From Methylobacterium radiotolerans JCM 2831 (GTDB lineage: Bacteria; Pseudomonadota; Alphaproteobacteria; Rhizobiales; Beijerinckiaceae), in contig NC_010505.1 of the NCBI RefSeq assembly GCF_000019725.1, positions 5,812,001-5,876,000 of the forward strand: 64,000 nucleotides of DNA. The letters run 5' to 3'. Position 1 is the first letter of the stretch; the number at the start of each line of letters is the position of its first letter. Below are positions 31,257-41,596 of the stretch, one piece after another. The notes beneath the pieces were generated by a model. It saw nothing but the letters and a program-made list of their open reading frames with translations, had not been told where the DNA came from and did no database searches. The position numbers and the translations under genes are program-made.

Positions 31257-34200
31257 ATGAGCGACGTCGCCGAGAAGACCCGGCCCGGCCCGGCGGCCGG
31301 GGAGCCCGCGCCTCTCGGGAACGCGGCGGCGATCCTGCGCGGCGACCACCGGCCCGACCTGATCCGCGACGAAGTTCTGGCCGAGATCTTCCTGCACTCG
31401 GCCGCGACCCGGCCCGGCCATCCCTGCCTCGTCGACGGCGCCCGGGTCGAGGCTGGGGGCGTCCACCCGCACCTGACCTACGCGGACGTCGCCGCCCGGG
31501 CCGGCCGGATCGCCGCCGGCCTCGCCCATCGCGGCATCGGTCCCGGCGACGTCGTCGGCCTGTGGATGGCCCGCGGCCCGGACCTCCTCGTCGCGCAGAT
31601 CGGGATCACGATGTCGGGGGCGGCGTGGCTGCCCTTCGATGCCGAGGCGCCGGCCGACCGGGTGGGCGTTTGCCTCACCGACGCGGGCGCGAAGGCGCTG
31701 CTCGTCTCCCCGGCGCTCGCCGCCGCGGCGCCGGACGCCGCGCCCGCGTTGACGCCCGCCGACCTCGACGCCGGAACGCCCGCCGACGCGCCGGTGCCGG
31801 ACCCGCGCGCGGCCGGGCTGACGCCCGAGCACCCCGCCTACCTGATCTACACCTCCGGCTCGACCGGCGTGCCCAAGGGCATCGTCATCAGCCACGCCAA
31901 CATCTGCCACTTCCTGAGGTCGGGGAACGCCCTCTACGGGATGCGCGCGGACGACGTGGTCTTCCAGGGCGCCTCGGTGGCGTTCGACCTCTCGATGGAG
32001 GAGATCTGGGTCCCGTACCTCGTGGGCGCGACCCTGTTCGTCGCGAGCCCCGCCATGATGGGCGACCTGGAGTCGCTCCCCGGCATCCTGGAGGCCGAGG
32101 GCATCACGGTGCTCGACACCGTCCCGACGCTGCTGGCGATGATCTCCGGCGACCTGCCGCGGGTCCGCCTCGTCCTGCTCGGCGGCGAGGCGCTGCCCGA
32201 GCCGCTGATCGCCCGCTGGGCGACGGGCGGGCGCCAGCTGTTCAACACCTACGGGCCCACGGAGGCAACCGTGGTGGCGACCGCGGCCGAGATGCGCCCC
32301 GGCGAGCCGGTGACGATCGGCGGCCCGATCCCGAACTACTCCGTCTACGTCGCCGGCGAGGACCTTTCCCTGCTCGGCCGCGACCAGCAGGGCGAGCTGC
32401 TGATCGGCGGTCCCGGCGTCGCGCGGGGCTACCTCGCCCGTCCCGAGCTGACGGCGGAGAAGTTCATCGCCAACCCCTTCGCGTCGGACGGGACCGACCC
32501 CGTCCTGTACCGTTCGGGCGACGCGGTCTCCCTCGATGCCGCGGGCCGGATCGTGTTCCACGGCCGGATCGACGACCAGGTGAAGATCCGCGGCTTCCGC
32601 GTGGAGCTGGGCGAGATCGAGTCCCGGATCCGCGCGGTGCCCGACATCAACCAGGCCGCCGTCGTGCTCCGGCAGGACGACGGCGTCGACCGCCTCGTGG
32701 CCTTCCTGATCCCGGAGCGGGGCCGGTCCATCGACGCCGCCGCCCTGCGCCGGACGCTCGCCGGGCAGATGCCGCCCTACATGGTGCCCGGCCATTTCGA
32801 GGTGGCCGAGACGCTCCCGCGCCTGACCTCCGGCAAGGTCGACCGCAAGGCGCTGAAGATCGCCCCGCTCACCGTGGTCGCCGCGGACGGCGAGCAGGAG
32901 CCGCCCGCCAACGAGACCGAGGCGGCCCTCGTCGCGGCCGCCAAGCAGATCTTCGGCAACCAGCCGATCGCTCTCGAGGGCGACTTCTTCTCCGATCTCG
33001 GCGGCCACTCGCTCCTGGCCGCCCGCTTCGTCTCGGCGGTGCGCGAGAACCCGCCGCTCGCCGGCATCACCCTGCCCGACGTCTACGCCCTGCGCACCGT
33101 GCGGGCGATGGCCGACGCGCTCATCGCCCGCACGGGCGGGATGGGGGCCGGGGCCGCGACGCGCGACCTGAGTTTCGAGCCGCCGCCGCTGCTGCGCCGG
33201 GCGCTCTGCGGCCTCGCGCAGCTCGTCGCGCTGCCCTTCGTGATCGCGCTGGCCACCGCGCAGTGGCTCGGCATGTTCGTGACCTACCTGCTGCTCACCG
33301 GCGGGGGATTGAGCTTCTTCGCCGAGCTCGGGGTGCTGCTCCTCGTCTACGTGGCGATCAACGGCGTGACCGCCGTGGCGGCAGTCGCCGGCAAGTGGCT
33401 GATCCTCGGCCGGACCAGGCCGGGCCGTTACCCGCTCTGGGGCACCTACTACTACCGCTGGTGGCTCGCGCAGCGGCTGGCGCCCCTCGTCCACGTGAAG
33501 TGGCTGCAGGGCTCGCCGGCCATCGCGATCTACCTGCGGCTCATGGGCGCCAAGGTCGGCCGCGACACCCTGATCTCCGACATCGAGATCGGCGCGCCCG
33601 ACCTCCTGACCATCGGCGACGGCGCGTCCCTGGGCGGCCGCCTCGTCATCGCCAACGCCGAGATCGTCGGCAACGAGCTGGTCATCGGCACGGCCGAGAT
33701 CGGCGCGGACGCGGCGGTCGGGACCTCCTGCGTGATCAGCCACGACACGGTGATCGGCCCGCAGGCGGAGATCGCCGACCTGACCACGATCCCGGCGGGC
33801 TCGCGGGTCGGCGCGGCCGAGCGCTGGGACGGCTCGCCCGGCCGCAAGGTCGGCATGGCCGAGCCGTCGGACCTCCCCGCGCCCGCCGAGGCGTCTTTCG
33901 CGCGCCGCGCGGCCTTCCTGGCGGCCTACGTCGTGCTGCTCGGCGCCATCCCGGCGGTCGGCCTGCTGCCGATCTTCCCGGCCTTCTTCATCTTCGACCA
34001 GATCTCGGACTCGCTCTCCGACATCACCGACGTCGACTACCACTGGTACCTGCCGATCCTCACGTGGCCCACCGCCATGCTGATGACCGCCGGCACGGTG
34101 CTGCTGATCGCCGGCATCCGCTGGATCGTGCTGCCGCGGACGCGGTCCGGCACCTACTCGGTCCACTCGCTGTTCTACCTGCGGAAATGGTCGCTGGCCC

Positions 34201-35327
34201 TCGCGGTCGAGGTGACGCTGGAGACGCTCTCGTCGCTGTTCGCGACCGTCTACATGCGGGCGTGGTACCGGCTGATGGGCGCCAATATGGGCCACGGTGC
34301 CGAGATCTCGACCAACCTCGCGGGCCGCTACGACCTCGCCGAGGTCGGCGCGAAGAACTTCGTCGCCGACGAGGTGGTGTACGGCGAGGAGGAGATCCGG
34401 CGCGGCTGGATGCACCTGGAGCCGACCCGCACCGGGGCGCGGGTCTTCGTCGGCAACGACGCGGTGGTGCCGCCGGGCGCCGTCATCCCCGACGACGTGC
34501 TCATCGGGATCAAGTCAAAGCCGCCCGAGAACGCCGCGATGAGCCCGGGCGAGACGTGGTTCGGCTCGCCGCCGATCCGGCTGCCCGCCCGCCAGAAGGT
34601 CGATCTCGGCTCGACCGCCCAGACCTACGAGCCCGGCGCGTGGCCGAAGATCCGGCGCGGCGTCTTCGAGGCCTTCGCGACCTCGTTCTCGCCGATGCTC
34701 TACATCACCCTCGCGATCACGGCGATCGACTGGTACTTCTACCCGGCCATCCTGGAGCAGGACTGGTGGGGCCTGGCCTACAGCTTCGTCGGGGCGAGCG
34801 TCGCCATCGCGCTGATCCAGTCCTCGGCGGTCATCGCCATGAAGTGGCTGCTGATGGGCGTCTACAAGCCCGGCATGCAGCCGATGTGGTCGTGGTGGGC
34901 GATGCGCACCGAGGCGATCGCGGTGGCCTACTGGGGCCTCGCCGGCAAGGTGCTGCTCGAACACCTCCAGGGCACGCCCTTCCTCCCCTGGGTGCTGCGG
35001 CTGTTCGGCGTGAAGGTCGGCAAGGGCGTGTGCATGCTCACGACCGACATCACCGAGTTCGACTGCGTCACCATCGGCGACTACGCCACGATCAACCGCG
35101 TCTCCGCGCTGCAGACCCACCTCTACGAGGACCGGATCATGAAGATCGGCCGCGTCGTCGTCGGGCGCGGCGTCTCGGTCGGCGCGTTCTCGACCGTGCT
35201 GTACGACACGAAGGTCGGGGATTACGCCCGCCTGCGGCCGCTCACCATCGTCATGAAGGGCGAGTCGATCCCCGCCAACACCGAGTGGGAGGGCGCGCCC
35301 GCGGTCCCGGTGGTCCACCGCGCCTGA
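31257..35327 (+). CDS. Pls/PosA-family NRPS-like protein (adenylation, carrier and membrane-linked C-terminal repeats)
   Basis: This 1356-aa protein has an adenylation domain (about 40-540; YTSGSTGVPKG at 198, the usual A-core motifs, and GKVDRKALK) and a carrier domain with the 4'-phosphopantetheine Ser585 (DLGGHSLLAARF). About 700 residues follow in which hydrophobic helices alternate with left-handed beta-helix (hexapeptide) segments, arranged as three similar modules. This is the layout of Pls/PosA-type proteins such as epsilon-poly-lysine synthetase, where the C-terminal modules polymerise the amino acid. The activated monomer and product are unknown. It lacks a classical condensation domain or thioesterase and appears to be a single-gene unit. 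Confidence 0.85.
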   Translation: MSDVAEKTRPGPAAGEPAPLGNAAAILRGDHRPDLIRDEVLAEIFLHSAATRPGHPCLVDGARVEAGGVHPHLTYADVAARAGRIAAGLAHRGIGPGDVVGLWMARGPDLLVAQIGITMSGAAWLPFDAEAPADRVGVCLTDAGAKALLVSPALAAAAPDAAPALTPADLDAGTPADAPVPDPRAAGLTPEHPAYLIYTSGSTGVPKGIVISHANICHFLRSGNALYGMRADDVVFQGASVAFDLSMEEIWVPYLVGATLFVASPAMMGDLESLPGILEAEGITVLDTVPTLLAMISGDLPRVRLVLLGGEALPEPLIARWATGGRQLFNTYGPTEATVVATAAEMRPGEPVTIGGPIPNYSVYVAGEDLSLLGRDQQGELLIGGPGVARGYLARPELTAEKFIANPFASDGTDPVLYRSGDAVSLDAAGRIVFHGRIDDQVKIRGFRVELGEIESRIRAVPDINQAAVVLRQDDGVDRLVAFLIPERGRSIDAAALRRTLAGQMPPYMVPGHFEVAETLPRLTSGKVDRKALKIAPLTVVAADGEQEPPANETEAALVAAAKQIFGNQPIALEGDFFSDLGGHSLLAARFVSAVRENPPLAGITLPDVYALRTVRAMADALIARTGGMGAGAATRDLSFEPPPLLRRALCGLAQLVALPFVIALATAQWLGMFVTYLLLTGGGLSFFAELGVLLLVYVAINGVTAVAAVAGKWLILGRTRPGRYPLWGTYYYRWWLAQRLAPLVHVKWLQGSPAIAIYLRLMGAKVGRDTLISDIEIGAPDLLTIGDGASLGGRLVIANAEIVGNELVIGTAEIGADAAVGTSCVISHDTVIGPQAEIADLTTIPAGSRVGAAERWDGSPGRKVGMAEPSDLPAPAEASFARRAAFLAAYVVLLGAIPAVGLLPIFPAFFIFDQISDSLSDITDVDYHWYLPILTWPTAMLMTAGTVLLIAGIRWIVLPRTRSGTYSVHSLFYLRKWSLALAVEVTLETLSSLFATVYMRAWYRLMGANMGHGAEISTNLAGRYDLAEVGAKNFVADEVVYGEEEIRRGWMHLEPTRTGARVFVGNDAVVPPGAVIPDDVLIGIKSKPPENAAMSPGETWFGSPPIRLPARQKVDLGSTAQTYEPGAWPKIRRGVFEAFATSFSPMLYITLAITAIDWYFYPAILEQDWWGLAYSFVGASVAIALIQSSAVIAMKWLLMGVYKPGMQPMWSWWAMRTEAIAVAYWGLAGKVLLEHLQGTPFLPWVLRLFGVKVGKGVCMLTTDITEFDCVTIGDYATINRVSALQTHLYEDRIMKIGRVVVGRGVSVGAFSTVLYDTKVGDYARLRPLTIVMKGESIPANTEWEGAPAVPVVHRA

Positions 35328-35694
35328 CCGACGGAACACGTCTAAGGTTCCGGCTCGCTGGCGGCGTGTCGGAGCGCCGCGGCTCGATCTGCGGGAGACG
35401 CCGGCACGGTGATGGCCTGTCCGACCCCGGCGTCTCAGGACCGTGCGGGGAGGGGGCAGGCCAAGGTCAGAGCCGGGCGGCGTCGCCGAAATCTGCGCAA
35501 GAGCCCCGCTAGACTCTGGGACGAATATGCCGGTGTACTAGCACCTCTGTCCCGTGTTGGAATTATAATCTAGCTTATTGTGGCTTCCTCTTGGATAGAG
35601 TGTTATCGTGCCGAGGCCCGGATCGTTGCTCGGCCAGACTGCGATGCGGGGCGGGGACGGCGCCGACGTCCGGGTCGAGGATTGACAGTCGTCC
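35328..35694. other. 367-bp intergenic region upstream of the diguanylate cyclase
   Basis: No convincing gene is visible. A low-GC patch around 35560-35610 (TTATAAT, CTTATTG) stands out in otherwise GC-rich sequence and may be the promoter of the diguanylate cyclase. GCTAGACT near 35511 resembles an alphaproteobacterial -10. TTGACA at 35682 is too close to the start codon to serve as its -35. No RNA structure was recognised. Confidence 0.5.
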
Positions 35695-36849
35695 GTGCAG
35701 CTTGATCCCGCCACCCTGCTGGTCGTCAGCGCGGCGACGACCTTCCTGGTCGGCACGCTGTTCATGGCCTCGTGGCGGCAGGCGCCCGAGTCGCGCGTGC
35801 TCGCCTACTGGGGTGCGGCGCATCTCGTGGGCGCGGCCGGATCGGCCGGCCTCGCGCTGCGCAATCAGATCCCCGACCTGATCTCTGTGGGCTTGGCCAA
35901 CGCCGTGGTGCTCGCCGCCTACGGTCTGATCTGGAGCGGCGTCCGCTCGTTCGAGCACCGCGAGCCGCGGCTGGGTATCGCGACGGCCGGCGCCCTGGGC
36001 TGGTGCGTCCTGTGCCTGATCCCGACCTTCTACGCGTCGATCGAGGCCCGCATCATCTACGCCTCGGCGGTGGCGGCGCTCTACTGCTGCGCGGCGACCG
36101 CGGAGATCTGGCGCGGTCGCGCCGAGCGGCTCGCCTCCCGGTTCGCCGCCGCCGCCATCCTGGGGCTGCACGGCACCTTCTACGTCGTGCGGATCCCCGC
36201 GACGCTGGTGGCGCCGCCGCAGCCGGGTCTCAGCCCGCTCGCGTCGCCCTGGGTGGCGATCCTGTGCTTCGTCACCCTGATGTTCTCGATCGCCTCGGCC
36301 TTCACCTTCATGGCGCTGGTCAAGGAGCGGGCCGAGCGCGAGCAGCGCATCGCCGCCTCCACGGACGCGCTCACGGGCGTGCGCAACCGCCGGGCCTTCG
36401 CGCAGGCCGCCGAGGCCGCGATCGCGCGGCACGGCGACGCCGCCCTGCTGCTGTTCGATCTCGACCGGTTCAAGGCCGTCAACGACCGCTTCGGTCACGG
36501 GGTCGGCGACGCGGTCCTCGTCGGCTTCTGCACCATGGCGACGACCCTGCTGCCCCGCGAGGCTCTGCTGGGCCGCCTGGGCGGGGAGGAATTCGCCTGC
36601 CTGCTGCCGGACGTGTCGCCCGCCGAGGCCCTGGCCCGGGCCGAGGAGCTGCGCCAGACCTTCGCGCAGCTCGGCATCCCCGAGCTTCCGGCTCTGCGCG
36701 TCAGCGTCAGCATCGGGATCGCGCAGGCCCGCGCCGGCATCGCGTTCGACGCGCTGATGCGGCGGGCCGACACCGCCCTCTACGTCGCCAAGAACGGCGG
36801 GCGCGACCGGGTCGCCGTGGCGGAGCCCGCCGCGACCCGCGCCGCCTGA
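35695..36849 (+). CDS. Membrane-anchored diguanylate cyclase (GGDEF)
   Basis: This 384-aa protein starts with a GTG, as no better ATG is in frame. About six hydrophobic helices in the first 210 residues suggest an integral membrane sensor. The C-terminal GGDEF domain (about 230-375) has DALTGVRNRRAF, DLDRFKAVNDRFGHGVGDAVL and the active-site GGEEF at 296-300, then SVSIGIAQA. It should make cyclic di-GMP. No EAL domain is present. The signal is unknown. A GAGG lies 14 nt before the GTG start, a long spacing. It is convergent with the chemoreceptor gene (16 bp). Confidence 0.88.
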   Translation: MQLDPATLLVVSAATTFLVGTLFMASWRQAPESRVLAYWGAAHLVGAAGSAGLALRNQIPDLISVGLANAVVLAAYGLIWSGVRSFEHREPRLGIATAGALGWCVLCLIPTFYASIEARIIYASAVAALYCCAATAEIWRGRAERLASRFAAAAILGLHGTFYVVRIPATLVAPPQPGLSPLASPWVAILCFVTLMFSIASAFTFMALVKERAEREQRIAASTDALTGVRNRRAFAQAAEAAIARHGDAALLLFDLDRFKAVNDRFGHGVGDAVLVGFCTMATTLLPREALLGRLGGEEFACLLPDVSPAEALARAEELRQTFAQLGIPELPALRVSVSIGIAQARAGIAFDALMRRADTALYVAKNGGRDRVAVAEPAATRAA

Positions 36850-36865
36850 GGCGGGCGCGGGCCGC

Positions 36866-38341
36866 TCACGCGAGGGCGCGGGCGGCTTCCGAGACCTTGC
36901 GGACCGAGGCGTCGACCACGCCCGCCGAGGCCGCGATCTCCGCCATGGCGGCGTGGACGGCGGCGACGCTCTGCGCGGCGGACTGCATGTTCTCGGTCAT
37001 GTCGCGGGTCACCGCGGCCTGCTCGGTGACGGCGGACGACACGCTCAGGGAGATCGCGCTGAGCTGCTCGATCGTGGCGCCGATCCCGTCGATCGCCGCC
37101 ACGGCCCGGGAGGTCTCGGCCTGCACGGCGGCGATCTGGGTGCCGATCTCGCCGGTCGCCTTGGCGGTCTGCTCGGCGAGCGCCTTCACCTCGGCGGCGA
37201 CGACGGCGAAGCCCTTGCCGGCGACCCCGGCGCGGGCCGCCTCGATGGTGGCGTTCAGCGCGAGGAGATTCGTCTGGTCGGCGATGGAGCGGATCAGGCT
37301 CACCGCCGCCCCGATCCGGTCGGCGGCACCGGTCAGGCCCACGACGATCGCCCCCGCCTCCTCGGCGCGGGTGACCACGAGGTCCACCGACGATTTCGCC
37401 TGCAGGGCGTGGCGGCTCAGCTCCTCGATGGAGGCGGCGAATTCCTCGGAGCCGGCGGCGACCGCCTCGACGTTCCGCGCGGTCTGGCTCGAAGACTCGG
37501 CGGTGTCGTCGGCCTGCCTGACAACCCGGCTCATCGAGTCGCGGATCGCCGCGATGTCGGCGTCGATGGCGCGCTGGCCCTCGGCCCGGCGCTGCCGATC
37601 CTCGACCTGACGGGTGACGTCGGTGGCGAACTTGACGACGGCGCAGGGCCTGCCGTCGGCGTCGAGGATCGGGTTGTAGGCGCCGAAGATCCAGACGGTG
37701 CGGCCGCCCTTCCCGATCCGCCGGAACTCGCCGGCCTGATACTCGCCGTTGCCGAGGGCGGCCCAGAACGCCGCGTAGCCGGCGCTCGCCGCCTCGGCCT
37801 GCGGCAGGAACATCCGGTGATGCCGCCCGCGGATCTCCTCGAGGGTGTAACCCATGGTGGACAGGAAGTTGGCGTTGGCGTCCGTGATCGTCCCGTCGAG
37901 GGCGAAGGTGATCACCGCCTGTGAGCGGTCGAGCGCCGCGATCTGACCGGCGTGGCGGGCGTTGCGGGCGCGCTCCTCGGTGATGTCGGTGGCGAGCTTG
38001 ACGACCTTGGTCGGCCGGCCGCGCCGGTCGAGGATCGGGTTGTACGAGCCCTGGATCCAGACGACCTCGCCGGACTTCGCGACGCGGCGGAAGGCGCGGG
38101 CCTCGTGCTGGCCGGCGCGCAGCCGGTCCCAGAACGCGGCGTAGTCCTGGCCCGCGCGGTCGTCCTCCGGAACGAACACCCGGTGGTGCTGGCCGCGCAC
38201 CTCGTCGAGCGTGTAGCCCAGAAGGTCGAGGAACAGCGCGTTCGCGTCGGTGACGGTGCCGTCGAGGTCGAACTCGACCCGCGCCATCGTCCGGTCGATC
38301 GCCGCGAGCAGGGCGTCGTCGCGTGAACCAAACATCGCCAT
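36866..38341 (-). CDS. Cytoplasmic methyl-accepting chemotaxis protein with two PAS domains
   Basis: This 491-aa soluble receptor has two consecutive PAS domains (about 12-130 and 140-255; each with [18 protein letters not shown] starts, a [13 protein letters not shown] motif and [10 protein letters not shown] endings). A methyl-accepting signalling domain follows (about 270-485, with [43 protein letters not shown], the conserved hairpin tip). No membrane helix or signal peptide is visible, so it senses from the cytoplasm. PAS ligands are often FAD or heme; none can be read here. Start: the ATG at 38383 lacks a ribosome-binding site and overlaps a -10-like TATGAT. The Met at 38341, typical of the family, is preferred. 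Confidence 0.85.
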   Translation of the reverse strand: MAMFGSRDDALLAAIDRTMARVEFDLDGTVTDANALFLDLLGYTLDEVRGQHHRVFVPEDDRAGQDYAAFWDRLRAGQHEARAFRRVAKSGEVVWIQGSYNPILDRRGRPTKVVKLATDITEERARNARHAGQIAALDRSQAVITFALDGTITDANANFLSTMGYTLEEIRGRHHRMFLPQAEAASAGYAAFWAALGNGEYQAGEFRRIGKGGRTVWIFGAYNPILDADGRPCAVVKFATDVTRQVEDRQRRAEGQRAIDADIAAIRDSMSRVVRQADDTAESSSQTARNVEAVAAGSEEFAASIEELSRHALQAKSSVDLVVTRAEEAGAIVVGLTGAADRIGAAVSLIRSIADQTNLLALNATIEAARAGVAGKGFAVVAAEVKALAEQTAKATGEIGTQIAAVQAETSRAVAAIDGIGATIEQLSAISLSVSSAVTEQAAVTRDMTENMQSAAQSVAAVHAAMAEIAASAGVVDASVRKVSEAARALA

Positions 38342-38383
38342 CGGAGCCTGTGCCCGCCTGATCTGTAGAGTGGTGACGATCAT

Positions 38384-38708
38384 AGGGGGACGCGCTTAAA
38401 AATCCGTCAATGGCATGTTCTCGCCGGGGTGCGAGCGGTCGCGCGACCGTGGAAGTCTGTCTAGCCTATATCGATTGTAGAGAAATGTATTTTCGCGGGC
38501 GTCGATCCGTGTCGACGTATATATCGTGCCCGGTCGATCGCGGGATATTGCAGCTCTCTGTCGCGTGGCCGGGATTGTGCGGCCGGTCATGCCTGGGCGC
38601 TGCCGCCCCGGTTGCCCGGCTCGCGGCCTGCGCTAGGAGGGGGCCGAGAGCCGGCGGCACGACGCGATCGAGGCCGATTCGCGGCACGGCACTGACGGGA
38701 GACCCGAC
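38384..38708. other. 325-bp intergenic region between the chemoreceptor and slyX
   Basis: The region lies between divergent genes and contains unusually AT-rich tracts (about 38460-38560, with GTATATATCG and TATATCGATT). No supported gene was found: two short frames at 38396-38590 and 38410-38781 lack codon bias and family features. Promoters for both flanking genes are probably here. TTGACG near 38409 (minus strand) with TATGAT near 38383 is separated by 20 bp, too long to be convincing. Confidence 0.4.
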
Positions 38709-38915
38709 ATGGACGAGGCCACACGGATCGATCGTCTGGAGATGCGCCTCACCGAGCAGGACGCGACGATCGAGGATCTGAACCGGACCGTGACCGAGCA
38801 GTGGCGCGTGATCGACCGGCTCGTCCGGCAGCTGGACCTGCTGCGGGAGCAGGTGGAGGAGGCGGCTGCCCGGGCGGCGCCGCGGGGGCCGGAGCCGCCG
38901 CCGCCGCACTACTGA
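38709..38915 (+). CDS. slyX: SlyX-family protein
   Basis: This 68-aa protein is mostly one coiled-coil helix (residues about 5-50, IDRLEMRLTEQDATIEDLNRTVTEQWRVIDRLVRQLDLLREQV) with a Pro-rich tail ending PPHY, the SlyX hallmark. SlyX has no settled function. It lies downstream of the divergent region and 39 bp before the convergent gabD gene. Confidence 0.85.
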   Translation: MDEATRIDRLEMRLTEQDATIEDLNRTVTEQWRVIDRLVRQLDLLREQVEEAAARAAPRGPEPPPPHY

Positions 38916-38954
38916 GGGGAGGGGCCGGTGCGCCGCGGCGCACCGGCCGAGACG

Positions 38955-40388
38955 TCAGAAGTTCGCCTGCGTGACGAACTTGGTGACCAGGTAGGCGTCG
39001 AGGGCCTCCGGGCCGCCCTCGCTGCCGTAGCCCGAATCCTTGACGCCGCCGAACGGGGTCTCCGGCAGGGCGAGGCCGTGGTGGTTGATCGAGATCATGC
39101 CGCTCTCGACCGCGTTCGACACCCGCGCCGCCCGCTCGGCGGACCGGGTGTAGGCGTAGGCCGCGAGCCCGTAGGGCAGGCGGTTCGCCTCGGTGAGCGC
39201 CTCCTCGTCGTCGGAGAACCGGTTGATCATCGCCAGGGGACCGAAGGGCTCCTCGTTCATGATCCGGGCGGTCAGCGGCACCTCGGTGAAGACCGTCGGC
39301 TCGAAGAAGTTGCCCTGGTTGCCGATGCGCTTGCCGCCGGCGCGCAGCGTCGCGCCGCTCGACTCGGCGTCCGCCGCCAGCGCCGTGACGGCGTCGAGGC
39401 GCCGACCGTGGACCAGCGGGCCCATCTTGGTCTCGGGATCGAGCCCGTCGCCGACCTTCACCGACTTGGCGAAGGTGGTGAAGCCCTCGACGAAGCGGTC
39501 GAAGACCGAGTCGTGCACGAGGAACCGGGTCGGCGAGACGCAGACCTGGCCGGCATTGCGGAACTTCGAGGGGGCCAGGACGGCCACCGCCTTCTCCACA
39601 TCGGCGTCGCCGAACACGATCGCGGGGGCGTGGCCGCCGAGCTCCATCGTGGCGCGCTTCATGTGCTCGCCCGCGAGCGCCGCGAGCTTCTTGCCGACCA
39701 CCGTCGAGCCGGTGAACGAGATCTTCCGGATCACCGGGTGCGGGATCAGGTAGGTCGAGATGGCCTCGGGATCGCCGTAGACCAGTGAGAGCGCGTCGCC
39801 CGGTATGCCGGCATCCAGGAAGGCGCGGACCAGGGCAGCGCAGCTCGCCGGCGTGTCCTCGGGACCCTTCAGGATCACCGTGCAGCCGGTGCAGAGCGCC
39901 GCCGAGATCTTGCGGACCGCCTGATTGATCGGGAAGTTCCAGGGCGTGAAGCAGGCCACGGGGCCGACCGCCTCGCGCACCACGGCCTGCAGCACGCCGT
40001 CGGCGCGGCCCGGGATGACGCGGCCGTAGGCGCGCTTACCCTCCTCGGCGAACCAGTCGATGATGTCCGCCGCGGCCAGGGTCTCGATCCGCGACTCGGC
40101 CAGGGGCTTGCCCTGTTCCAGGGTCATGATCCGGGCGATCTCGTCGACGCGGGCGCGCAGCAGGTCGGCCGCCTTGCGCATCACCTTGGCGCGCTCGAAG
40201 GGGGCGACTTTGCGCCAGGCCGGGAAGGCGCGGGCGGCCGCCGCCAGGGCCTCGTCGAGATCCGCCGTGGTGGCGACCGCGCACTGGCCGATCGTCTCGC
40301 CCGTGGCGGGGTTCAGGACCCCCAGGGTGTCCCGGTCGGCACCCGCGCGCCAGCGCCCGGCGATGTGAAGCTCGGTATCCGGATACAT
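38955..40388 (-). CDS. gabD: NAD(P)-dependent succinate-semialdehyde dehydrogenase
   Basis: This 477-aa aldehyde dehydrogenase has catalytic Cys283 ([12 protein letters not shown]) and general base Glu249 ([11 protein letters not shown]). The FTGSTVVGK cofactor loop and the C-terminal [14 protein letters not shown] are present. The sequence ([14 protein letters not shown] start, ALIPDS-free, [12 protein letters not shown]) matches the GabD/DavD group that oxidises succinate semialdehyde in GABA or lysine breakdown. The start at 40388 (Met) is chosen over an upstream ATG at 40415 because the additional residues are low-complexity. It is 101 bp downstream of a class II amidotransferase gene on the same strand. 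Confidence 0.88.
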   Translation of the reverse strand: MYPDTELHIAGRWRAGADRDTLGVLNPATGETIGQCAVATTADLDEALAAAARAFPAWRKVAPFERAKVMRKAADLLRARVDEIARIMTLEQGKPLAESRIETLAAADIIDWFAEEGKRAYGRVIPGRADGVLQAVVREAVGPVACFTPWNFPINQAVRKISAALCTGCTVILKGPEDTPASCAALVRAFLDAGIPGDALSLVYGDPEAISTYLIPHPVIRKISFTGSTVVGKKLAALAGEHMKRATMELGGHAPAIVFGDADVEKAVAVLAPSKFRNAGQVCVSPTRFLVHDSVFDRFVEGFTTFAKSVKVGDGLDPETKMGPLVHGRRLDAVTALAADAESSGATLRAGGKRIGNQGNFFEPTVFTEVPLTARIMNEEPFGPLAMINRFSDDEEALTEANRLPYGLAAYAYTRSAERAARVSNAVESGMISINHHGLALPETPFGGVKDSGYGSEGGPEALDAYLVTKFVTQANF

Positions 40389-40489
40389 CGGTCGATTCCC
40401 GCTCGGCCGCACCATCGGCCGCAGGCGGAATGTGGCGATGTGGCGCGCCCCGGCAATCCCCGCGGCGGCATGGCTGGCGCCGACTGTAT

Positions 40490-41275
40490 TCAGGCGGCGG
40501 CGCGGGCGGGCTCCGGCGCCTCGACGAGGGTCGCGGTGCCGTGGCGGGCGCGCAGGGTCGCACCCTTGGGGACCACCCGCCAGCCCTCGCGGCAGCCGTC
40601 GATCGGCTCCGAGACCACCACGATGCCGCCCGGCCCCTCGCGGTAATACAGGCTCGGCGGACGGCCGTCGCAGGCCCAGCGATAGGCGGTCAGCGTCTCG
40701 CCGTCCGTGAGCAGCGCGGTGAAGCGCAGCGGCTCGCAGACATTCGCCGCCTCCATCAGCTCACGGACGGTCTTCAGCGTCCGCGCCATCGCGCCGACGG
40801 GATCCGCCTCCAGGCCGTTGGCGAGGGCCAGGAGGAAGATCGCCTCCGAGTCGGTGCTGCCGCGGCGGTGGTCGTAGTAGGAATCCGGGATCAGCGCCTC
40901 CAGGCGCCGCTTGATCCGGTGGTAGCCGCCGATCTGGCCGTTGTGCATGAACAGGTGGCGTCCGTACACGAAGGGATGGCAGTTGGCCCGGGCGGTGGCC
41001 GTCCCGGTCGAGGCGCGCACGTGGGCGAAGAAGGTCCGCGCCCGCACCTGCCCGCAGAGGTTCACCAAGTTCTCGTCGGACCAGGCCGGGGAGATATCGC
41101 GATAGACACCCGGCTCGGGCCGCTCCGCGTACCATCCGATGCCGAAGCCGTCGCCGTTGGTCTCGGTCTTCCCTTCGTCGGCGTGCAGCGACTGGTGCAC
41201 CAGCGAGTGGGTCGGCGCGCAGACGAGGTCGGAGAGGAAGACCGGCTCACCGCTGTAGGCGAGGAAACGGCACAT
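40490..41275 (-). CDS. Class II glutamine amidotransferase (EgtC/YafJ-like)
   Basis: This 261-aa Ntn-hydrolase begins [11 protein letters not shown], so Cys2 becomes the N-terminal nucleophile after Met removal. Conserved elements are [52 protein letters not shown] and [12 protein letters not shown]. It resembles YafJ and the ergothioneine-pathway EgtC, but with no egtB/egtD neighbours the substrate is open. It lies 101 bp before gabD and could supply or process a glutamine-derived product. Confidence 0.87.
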   Translation of the reverse strand: MCRFLAYSGEPVFLSDLVCAPTHSLVHQSLHADEGKTETNGDGFGIGWYAERPEPGVYRDISPAWSDENLVNLCGQVRARTFFAHVRASTGTATARANCHPFVYGRHLFMHNGQIGGYHRIKRRLEALIPDSYYDHRRGSTDSEAIFLLALANGLEADPVGAMARTLKTVRELMEAANVCEPLRFTALLTDGETLTAYRWACDGRPPSLYYREGPGGIVVVSEPIDGCREGWRVVPKGATLRARHGTATLVEAPEPARAAA

Positions 41276-41596
41276 GTCGGACGATGATCCTTCAGCTCTG
41301 GGCCGCGTTCGGTCCGGCGAGACGCCCCCGCGCGGGTGGGGACGTTCGGTCGCAGGACGTTAACAGTCGGTCCACTCCGGTGAACAGTTTCTTAACCGCC
41401 CGGAAACTGCGCCATTTTCGTGCGTTCCGCATGAAATTGGGGCCGTCTGTCCGCAGGGCAGGCATTCGCCGTCCGAGCGAGGCGACTCTTGTGAGCCGCC
41501 TCATGAAGGATCAGCATGGCCGAATCGGGGAATCAGAAGTTCGCCCTACAGGCGACCGCCCGACGCGGGGCAAGGCACCGGCATCAGGAGACTTTA
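41276..41596. other. 321-bp divergent intergenic region
   Basis: The region lies between the divergent amidotransferase and receiver genes. A moderately AT-rich section near 41380-41440 (AGTTTCTTAACC, GCGCCATTTTCG) may hold promoters. An open frame continues upstream of the receiver gene from 41516, but codons before 41597 show no conserved sequence, so I treat it as non-coding. A good AGGAG ribosome site precedes the receiver start. Confidence 0.45.

Noticed and set aside
30852..34415. Open frame of 1187 codons antisense to the NRPS-like gene
   Set aside because: Low-complexity Arg/Val/Gly translation, while the sense strand has complete adenylation and carrier motifs.
38410..38781. Possible 123-aa gene upstream of slyX
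   Set aside because: No ribosome site, no recognisable domain, Cys/Arg-rich shifts typical of non-coding DNA, and overlaps the SlyX start region.
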